Of a stretch of DNA of 20,113 bases, positions 15,793 to 20,113 are shown piece after piece (positions within the stretch are counted from its first letter, which is position 1; the number at the start of each line of letters is the position of its first letter). Under the pieces are notes generated by a model. It was not told the DNA's origin and searched no databases. It was given only the letters and a program-made list of their open reading frames with translations. The stretch lies in assembly GCA_948766235.1 (NCBI GenBank), contig CAQCFX010000002.1, positions 50,909 through 71,021 on the forward strand. The letters run 5' to 3'. The DNA is from an uncultured Oscillospiraceae bacterium (GTDB taxonomy: Bacteria > Bacillota > Clostridia > Oscillospirales > Oscillospiraceae). The position numbers and the translations under genes are program-made.

Positions 15793-16677
15793 ATGACAGG
15801 ACGGATTATCAAAGCGCTCAGCGGGTTTTACTATGTAAAGGTGGGAGAGGAGCCGCCTATTCCATGCCGGGGCAGGGGAAAGCTTCGTCACCAAAGACAA
15901 ACTCCCTTAGTAGGAGACCGGGTGGAAATCAGCCGCTCTGAGGATGGCGCTGGTATGGTAGACGCCATTCTTACGCGAAAAAACCAGTTTTTCCGGCCCG
16001 CTGTGGCAAATATAGATCAGATCGTGATTGTGGCGTCAGGCGCGGTGCCGGTAACAGACCCATTTCTGATTGACCGCATGGCGGCGATGGCAGAGTGGAA
16101 AGGCTGCGATGTGCTTATCTGTTTCAACAAATGCGACTTGGACCGTGCGGAGGAACTGACGGAGCTTTATCGCAGCGCGGGCTTTCGAATACTCCAGGTT
16201 AGTGCGGAAACCGGAGATGGGATAAAGGAACTTGGTAAGGAAATATGTGATAAGGTGTCCGCCTTTACAGGGAATTCTGGGGTGGGGAAATCCAGCATGC
16301 TGAATGCTCTGCAGCCGGATTTTGGCCTCAAGGTCGGCGAGGTCAGCGAAAAGCTGGGACGCGGTCGGCACACAACCCGCCATGTGGAACTGTTTCCAGT
16401 AGGTGGGGGGCTGGTGGCTGATACGCCAGGCTTCTCGGCCTTCGATGTAGAGCAAATGGAGGCCATTCCCAAGGAGGAACTGGCCAACGCATTTCGCGAA
16501 TTTCGTCCCTATGTGGAGCAGTGTCGTTTTCAGGGTTGTGCGCACGTTAAGGAGCGTGGCTGCGCTGTGCGGGAAGCTTTGGCGGAAGGAAGAATTGCCG
16601 CCAGCCGGTATAAAAGCTATGTTCGTCTGTATGAACAGGCCAAAGAAATTCACAGCTGGGAACTTTCTAAAAAATGA
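15793..16677 (+). CDS. rsgA: Ribosome small-subunit biogenesis GTPase RsgA
   Basis: RsgA is a GTPase that checks late 30S subunit maturation. Its GTPase motifs are circularly permuted, as expected: NKCD (112-115) and SAETGDG come before the P-loop GNSGVGKSS (160-168), and DTPGFS (210-215) follows. An OB-fold lies at the N-terminus (MTGRIIKALSGFYYV). A zinc-binding C-terminal region has C244, C249, H251 and C257. The 294-residue length is normal. The ATG follows the prkC stop by four bases without a clear Shine-Dalgarno sequence, so coupling is likely; in Bacillus subtilis RsgA/CpgA is also made in this operon and is a PrkC substrate. Confidence 0.95.
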   Translation: MTGRIIKALSGFYYVKVGEEPPIPCRGRGKLRHQRQTPLVGDRVEISRSEDGAGMVDAILTRKNQFFRPAVANIDQIVIVASGAVPVTDPFLIDRMAAMAEWKGCDVLICFNKCDLDRAEELTELYRSAGFRILQVSAETGDGIKELGKEICDKVSAFTGNSGVGKSSMLNALQPDFGLKVGEVSEKLGRGRHTTRHVELFPVGGGLVADTPGFSAFDVEQMEAIPKEELANAFREFRPYVEQCRFQGCAHVKERGCAVREALAEGRIAASRYKSYVRLYEQAKEIHSWELSKK

Positions 16678-16691
16678 GTGGAACCGTACAA

Positions 16692-16747
16692 CCCCCTTTT
16701 TCATATGCTGGGTATAGATTCCAGCGGTGAGAAAGGGGGCTGTTTTC
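16692..16747 (+). terminator. Long hairpin after rsgA that contains the spoVM ribosome binding site
   Basis: CCCCCTTTTTC (16692-16702) pairs with GAGAAAGGGGG (16729-16739) in 11 pairs, one of them a G-T. An inner stem GCTGG/CCAGC (16707-16711 with 16721-16725) closes a nine-base loop. The run TGTTTTC (16741-16747) follows. It can end transcription from the prkC-rsgA operon, although the T-tract is short. Its 3' arm AAAGGGGG is also the only Shine-Dalgarno sequence for the ATG at 16748, so an unbroken hairpin would hide it. Confidence 0.65.
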
Positions 16748-16819
16748 ATGCGAGTCGTGGTAGTGAAGTTTCCAAAGGCACTGTGCGGCCTGATGCGCAA
16801 AATCTTCCACATGGACTGA
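16748..16819 (+). CDS. spoVM: SpoVM, small amphipathic spore-coat anchor peptide (23 aa)
   Basis: The frame encodes MRVVVVKFPKALCGLMRKIF plus HMD. Aligned without gaps to the 26-residue SpoVM of Bacillus subtilis (MKFYTIKLPKFLGGIVR...), it keeps K7, P9, K10, L12, G14 and R17; Pro9 is central to membrane-curvature sensing. SpoVM inserts on the convex forespore membrane and anchors SpoIVA. In Bacillus the gene also lies downstream of prkC-rsgA, and here sipL and spoIVA follow. The AAAGGGGG at 16732-16739 is eight bases before the ATG. The gene is short enough that gene finders would usually miss it. I found no convincing promoter of its own; a CGTACAAC at 16685-16692 resembles a sigma-E -10 box but lacks a -35 partner. 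Confidence 0.85.
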   Translation: MRVVVVKFPKALCGLMRKIFHMD

Positions 16820-16828
16820 ATACAATGG

Positions 16829-16857
16829 ACATATCTGGGCTTTCTTCCGAATATAGT
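16829..16857 (+). promoter_or_regulatory. Candidate sigma-E promoter of sipL
   Basis: ACATATC (16829-16835) resembles the sigma-E -35 box and AATATAGT (16850-16857) weakly resembles its -10 box CATACAAT (five of eight), with the preferred 14-base spacing. Transcription would start near 16864, just before the AAGGAG at 16875-16880. sipL is known to be a mother-cell sigma-E gene in Clostridioides difficile. An AATACAAT at 16819-16826 is an alternative -10 box, but its -35 region is poor. Confidence 0.4.
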
Positions 16858-16889
16858 GGTCACAGAATACGTGCAAGGAGAGGAAGCCT

Positions 16890-18401
16890 ATGGACATGGA
16901 ACTGCAGCGCATTACGATGGAGGGATACCGGCTGGTTAGTCATGGAATGTTTTCCCAGGAGGAAACCCTTGAAAGCATCGTGCCAGACGCCTGCCCGGAT
17001 ATTTCCCGCATTGTCTCAGCGGTTGGCAAGGTTTTTTTAAAGGATAAAGAGCTGGGGGAGGGTTCTCTCCGGTTGTCCGGCACTGCGCGGGTTACCGTTC
17101 TCTACATACCGGAAGGAGAGTCTGCGCCCCGGTCGTTGGAAGTGTCGCTGCCGTTTCAATGCGTTCGGGACGATCCCCAATTTCACAGCGGATGCCCTGT
17201 GCAGGCAGTCATTCACGCATCGTCGGCGGATGCTCGAACGATGAATCCGCGAAAAATGCTGGTGCGGGTAAATCTTGCGGTATGGGCGGCGGTCTATCAG
17301 CAGGAACACTGTGAGCTTAGCCAGGATGTGGCGGGCGGAGAGGGAGATGGACTGGAAAAGCTGTTCAGTCCATGCAAATGCTGTGTCATTTCCGATGTGG
17401 CGGAAAAAGTATTTACCTTTTCCGATGTGCTGCGCCCGCCAGCCTCCAAGCCTGAAATGGAGGAACTGCTATTCTATCGGGCGGAATTAGGGTCCGTGGA
17501 CGCAAAATTTATTGGGAAAAAGCTGGTGCTCAAGGGCGATATCCAGTTGATTGCTGTTTATCAAGGCGGGGAGAGTCTGACCCAGGTTCGCTTTGAGCTG
17601 CCCTATTCCCAAATCCTGGACCTGGGGGTGGCCCCTGATGAAGCGGAGCCGGAAGCGGCTGTTACATTAAAAAGCGTGGACTGCCGTCTTCGGGAGGGCG
17701 AGCTGGAGGTTACCCTGGAAGTGCTGGCCCAGGCCGCGCTGTGGGTTCGGCAGTCTGTAACGGTAATCAGCGACGCATACTGTGTCAGGCGGCCTTTTGA
17801 CGTGGAGCGTACGCCGGTGCGCCTTTGCACGATGGCGGAACGGTCCAGCCGCAGAGAGTCTGCCCGAAAGCTGTGTGAATCGGGCATCCCGGCTAAGCAG
17901 GTGCTGGATTGCTCGGTATCCATGACGTCCATGGCCAGCGCGCCGGTGGCGGGGGGTATGGAGTTTACCGCGCAGGCGGTTGCGTCCATCTTATACCTCA
18001 GTGAAGACGATGCTTTGTGCGGCGTAGAGGTGGACATCCCGGCGGTCTGCCGGGCTGACCTGCCTGCGGACTGTTCCTGTGCTTGCAGCTGCCGGCCTGT
18101 GGGCGAAGCCACTGCAGTTCCCGTCACCGGCGGGTTGGAGGTGCGCTTTGAGGCGGAGTTTTCCTGGACCACGGTTCGGGAGGAGCAGGTTAACTGTGTC
18201 ACCGGCTTGAAGCCCAGCGCAGTTCAGGAGGCCGGGGTGCGTCCCTCGGTGGTAATACGCCGGCTGGAGCAGGGCGAAGCGCTGTGGGACGTGGCAAAGG
18301 CGTGTGCCTCCACCGTCAAAGATATTTGCAGCGCAAATAATCTGCCCTCTGATGAAGCATCTGCGGGAACTTTACTGCTCATCCCAACGCGGAGATGCTG
18401 A
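16890..18401 (+). CDS. sipL: SpoIVA-interacting coat protein SipL (DUF3794 repeats plus LysM)
   Basis: SipL is the clostridial coat morphogenetic protein that binds SpoIVA and helps encase the forespore. The 503-residue protein contains three DUF3794 (SPOCS)-type regions: about 25-140 (with VPDACPDISRIV), about 175-295 and about 330-440. A C-terminal LysM domain spans about 453-499 (VVIRRLEQGEALWDVAK to LLLIP). In Clostridioides difficile the LysM domain makes the contact with SpoIVA. There is no signal peptide, as expected for a mother-cell cytoplasmic protein. It is unusually rich in Cys, including CKCC near 162-165 and a cluster CSCACSC near 405-411, which may allow cross-linking in the coat. 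AAGGAG at 16875-16880 serves ATG 16890. Confidence 0.9.
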   Translation: MDMELQRITMEGYRLVSHGMFSQEETLESIVPDACPDISRIVSAVGKVFLKDKELGEGSLRLSGTARVTVLYIPEGESAPRSLEVSLPFQCVRDDPQFHSGCPVQAVIHASSADARTMNPRKMLVRVNLAVWAAVYQQEHCELSQDVAGGEGDGLEKLFSPCKCCVISDVAEKVFTFSDVLRPPASKPEMEELLFYRAELGSVDAKFIGKKLVLKGDIQLIAVYQGGESLTQVRFELPYSQILDLGVAPDEAEPEAAVTLKSVDCRLREGELEVTLEVLAQAALWVRQSVTVISDAYCVRRPFDVERTPVRLCTMAERSSRRESARKLCESGIPAKQVLDCSVSMTSMASAPVAGGMEFTAQAVASILYLSEDDALCGVEVDIPAVCRADLPADCSCACSCRPVGEATAVPVTGGLEVRFEAEFSWTTVREEQVNCVTGLKPSAVQEAGVRPSVVIRRLEQGEALWDVAKACASTVKDICSANNLPSDEASAGTLLLIPTRRC

Positions 18402-18419
18402 TTTTGGTAATCTGAGAAT

Positions 18420-18454
18420 AAAAAAGGGGCGGCGTGGACAAAATCCACGCCGCC
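18420..18454 (-). terminator. Hairpin between sipL and spoIVA, terminator-like on the minus strand
   Basis: GGCGGCGTGGA (18428-18438) pairs perfectly with TCCACGCCGCC (18444-18454) around CAAAA. On the + strand the 3' side is TGTCATATTC, not a U-tract, so + strand termination should be weak. On the - strand the stem is followed by CCTTTTTTATT, a canonical intrinsic terminator. It ends two bases before the spoIVA -35 box. Confidence 0.65.
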
Positions 18455-18455
18455 T

Positions 18456-18485
18456 GTCATATTCTTCGGCCGAGCCCCATACATA
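18456..18485 (+). promoter_or_regulatory. Sigma-E promoter of spoIVA
   Basis: GTCATATT (18456-18463) matches the sigma-E -35 consensus exactly, and CATACATA (18478-18485) matches the first six bases of the -10 box CATACAAT. The spacer is 14 bases, the preferred length. Start of transcription is expected near 18491-18493, with the ribosome binding site GAGGAGGG at 18503-18510. spoIVA is a classic sigma-E gene, which fits. Confidence 0.85.
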
Positions 18486-18517
18486 TAAAATGAGTATGCG
18501 GTGAGGAGGGTTCAGCT

Positions 18518-19993
18518 TTGGAAAACAAACTCTATGAGGATATTGCCCAGCGTACCCAGGGCGACATCTATATTGGCGTGGTGGGACCGGTTCGCACGGG
18601 AAAATCCACCTTTATCAAGCGTTTTATGGAGACCATGGTACTGCCCAAGATTGAGAACAGCTACATTCGGGATCGGGCGCGGGATGAACTGCCTCAGAGC
18701 GGTTCAGGCCGGGTTGTCATGACTGCGGAGCCTAAATTTGTTCCAGAAGACGCGGTGGAGATGACAATGGAGGACGGCGGGGTATTTTCCGTCCGGCTCA
18801 TTGACTGTGTGGGCTACATGGTGCCAAGCGCTCTGGGACAGATGGACGGTGAGCAGCCCAGAATGGTGACAACCCCTTGGTTCGACCACGAGATTCCCAT
18901 GACCCAAGCGGCGGAATACGGAACGCAGAAGGTGATTACCGACCACTCCACCATTGGTATTGTAGTTACTACCGATGGCACCGTGACGGACATTTCCAGG
19001 GAAGACTATCTGGAGGCGGAGGAGAGGGTCATCAGCGAGCTGAAGGGTTTGGGTAAGCCCTTCATGGTACTGCTCAACTCTGCCGAGCCCTATGGCGAAC
19101 GGGCGCAGACCCTTCAGGCCGACATTGCCGAGCGGTATGATGTGACCTGTTTGGCGGCCAACTGCCTGACGCTGGACGAAGGAGCGGTGAGCGAAATCAT
19201 TCGGGCTGTGCTCCACGAGTTCCCTATGAAGCAGATGGACCTGTTCCTGCCTCCGTGGGTAGACGTTCTGCCCTTTGACCACCCAATCAAGAGCGGACTG
19301 TATGCTATGATTCGGGAGGAAACGGCGTCTCTCCAGCGCCTGCGAGACGCGGAGAGCGCGGTACTGGCTATGGGCGACAGGGAGGAGGTCAGCTCTGCCG
19401 TTCTCAACCGCATGGACATGGGCAGCGGAGTGGTCACCGCTACGCTGGACTTGCCGCGGGAGCTGTTCTACTCCACAGTGTCCGAGCAGTGCGGGTTGGA
19501 AATCAAGGACGACGGGGACCTCATCGACCAGCTCACTCAGATGGCCGCCATGAAACGGAAATACGAAAAGGTGGAGGGTGCGCTGGCCCAGGTGGAGGCC
19601 ACCGGTTACGGCATTGTGATGCCCAATCCGGAGGAGATGACCCTGGAGGAGCCGGAAATCGTCAAGCAGGGGGGACGGTATGGCGTGCGGCTCAAGGCAT
19701 CCGCGCCGTCCATCCACATGATGCGGGCGGATATCAAAGCGGAGGTTTCGCCCATCATGGGTACTGAAAAGCAGTCGGAGGAGATGGTGGACTATCTGCT
19801 GCGGCAGTTTGAGGGAGACACAGGGAAAATTTGGGACTCCAACATTTTCGGCCGGTCTTTCCACGAGCTGGTGGGGGAGGACCTGAACGGGAAGCTGAAG
19901 CGGATGCCGGAGGAGGCGCGGGAGAAGCTGCGGGAGACGCTCCAGCGCATTATCAACGAGGGGTCCGGGGGACTGATTTGCATCATTTTGTGA
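18518..19993 (+). CDS. spoIVA: Stage IV sporulation protein A (coat basement-layer ATPase)
   Basis: SpoIVA hydrolyses ATP to polymerise into the basement layer on which the spore coat is built, anchored to the forespore by SpoVM. The 491-residue protein aligns along its length with the 492-residue Bacillus subtilis protein. It has Walker A GPVRTGKST (residues 23-31, K29), DELPQSGSGR, MTAEPKFVP, LIDCVGY with D96, HSTIGIVVTTDGT, KPFMVLLNS, and the C-terminal GTEKQSEE, IWDSNIFGRSF and INEGSGGLICIIL. The second residue of the sensor pair T70-T71 of Bacillus is Ala here (T69-A70). The start is TTG at 18518, supported by GAGGAGGG seven bases upstream and by the conserved MExK start. The sigma-E promoter lies directly upstream. 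Confidence 0.96.
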   Translation: MENKLYEDIAQRTQGDIYIGVVGPVRTGKSTFIKRFMETMVLPKIENSYIRDRARDELPQSGSGRVVMTAEPKFVPEDAVEMTMEDGGVFSVRLIDCVGYMVPSALGQMDGEQPRMVTTPWFDHEIPMTQAAEYGTQKVITDHSTIGIVVTTDGTVTDISREDYLEAEERVISELKGLGKPFMVLLNSAEPYGERAQTLQADIAERYDVTCLAANCLTLDEGAVSEIIRAVLHEFPMKQMDLFLPPWVDVLPFDHPIKSGLYAMIREETASLQRLRDAESAVLAMGDREEVSSAVLNRMDMGSGVVTATLDLPRELFYSTVSEQCGLEIKDDGDLIDQLTQMAAMKRKYEKVEGALAQVEATGYGIVMPNPEEMTLEEPEIVKQGGRYGVRLKASAPSIHMMRADIKAEVSPIMGTEKQSEEMVDYLLRQFEGDTGKIWDSNIFGRSFHELVGEDLNGKLKRMPEEAREKLRETLQRIINEGSGGLICIIL

Positions 19994-20005
19994 TAAGAAT
20001 TCATC

Positions 20006-20040
20006 ATGAGTGGGGCGCGTACGTCCCGCTCATATTTTTT
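20006..20040 (+). terminator. Intrinsic terminator of spoIVA
   Basis: ATGAGTGGGGCG (20006-20017) pairs with CGTCCCGCTCAT (20022-20033) in 12 pairs, including two G-T wobbles, around the loop CGTA. The run ATTTTTT (20034-20040) follows. This is a strong terminator 13 bases past the spoIVA stop. Confidence 0.88.
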
Positions 20041-20060
20041 CATATTTTCCAGTGCAAGCC

Positions 20061-20089
20061 TTGCGTTTTGGGTGGGACAGTGGTAGAAT
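20061..20089 (+). promoter_or_regulatory. Probable sigma-A promoter of the next, unseen gene
   Basis: TTGCGT (20061-20066) and TAGAAT (20084-20089) are 17 bases apart, and TGG directly before the -10 box gives an extended -10 (TGn). It lies after the spoIVA terminator. The start site would fall near 20096, inside the palindrome that follows. Confidence 0.55.
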
Positions 20090-20094
20090 GAGGT

Positions 20095-20112
20095 CAAGGC
20101 CCATGGGCCTTG
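20095..20112. repeat. 18-bp perfect palindrome at the window edge
   Basis: CAAGGCCCATGGGCCTTG reads the same on both strands. It sits at the predicted start site of the downstream promoter, so it may be an operator for a repressor or the first stem of a leader RNA. The window ends one base later, so neither can be decided. Confidence 0.6.
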
Positions 20113-20113
20113 T

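Noticed and set aside
16692..16740. Hairpin before spoVM as a known riboswitch class
   Set aside because: It is a simple two-part hairpin without multi-stem junctions or conserved loop sequences of a known class.
18704..19864. Long open frame (386 codons) on the minus strand across spoIVA
   Set aside because: It lies wholly inside the well-conserved spoIVA gene and its translation resembles no family. Codon bias of the + strand gene explains the open frame.
1..20113. CRISPR arrays, tRNA or rRNA genes, insertion sequences or phage genes
   Set aside because: I saw no regularly spaced repeats, no tRNA-like cloverleaf or rRNA segments, and no transposase, integrase or phage-like proteins. Genes are densely packed with little spare sequence.

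Overview
The window (about 55% GC by eye) reads as chromosomal DNA of an endospore-forming member of Clostridia, most like the Oscillospiraceae group (Flavonifractor/Oscillibacter relatives); this placement is inferred from protein resemblance, not from a search. All recognised genes lie on the + strand. Their order from yicC onward is nearly the order known from Bacillus subtilis: yicC-remA-gmk-rpoZ-[coaBC]-priA-def-fmt-rsmB-rlmN-prpC-prkC-rsgA-[rpe-thiN]-spoVM. The bracketed genes are missing here.

Layout. Positions 2-241 hold the C-terminus of a cysteine desulfurase-like enzyme, ending in an intrinsic terminator. A strong sigma-A-type promoter (300-328) then starts a long, tightly packed run. 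First come cdaA-cdaR (c-di-AMP synthesis and its regulator, without the usual glmM). Next is a translationally coupled module of unknown function: a DUF5685-type Cys/Asp-motif protein, a J-domain/TPR protein with a Cys-rich tail, and a small membrane protein. Then follow yicC (RNase-like), remA (DNA-binding regulator), gmk, rpoZ, priA, def, fmt, rsmB, rlmN, and the phosphatase/kinase pair prpC-prkC with rsgA. Most junctions are overlaps or gaps under 30 bases with good Shine-Dalgarno sequences, which suggests one or a few long operons for nucleotide, translation, ribosome and signalling functions.

The right end (16692-20040) is a sporulation cluster. It has a 23-codon gene that I identify as spoVM (16748-16819), then sipL (three DUF3794 regions plus LysM), then spoIVA. 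These are the three proteins that build the spore-coat basement layer: SpoVM marks the forespore membrane, SpoIVA polymerises on it, and SipL binds SpoIVA. A near-perfect sigma-E promoter precedes spoIVA, a weaker candidate precedes sipL, and the spoVM Shine-Dalgarno sequence is buried in the 3' arm of a long hairpin. The window ends with the spoIVA terminator, then a promoter and an 18-bp perfect palindrome belonging to the next, unseen gene.

Most of the window is conserved housekeeping sequence. The parts that most deserve a second look are the short spoVM with its hairpin, the clustering of the basement-layer genes, and the DUF5685/DnaJ-like/membrane-protein module.
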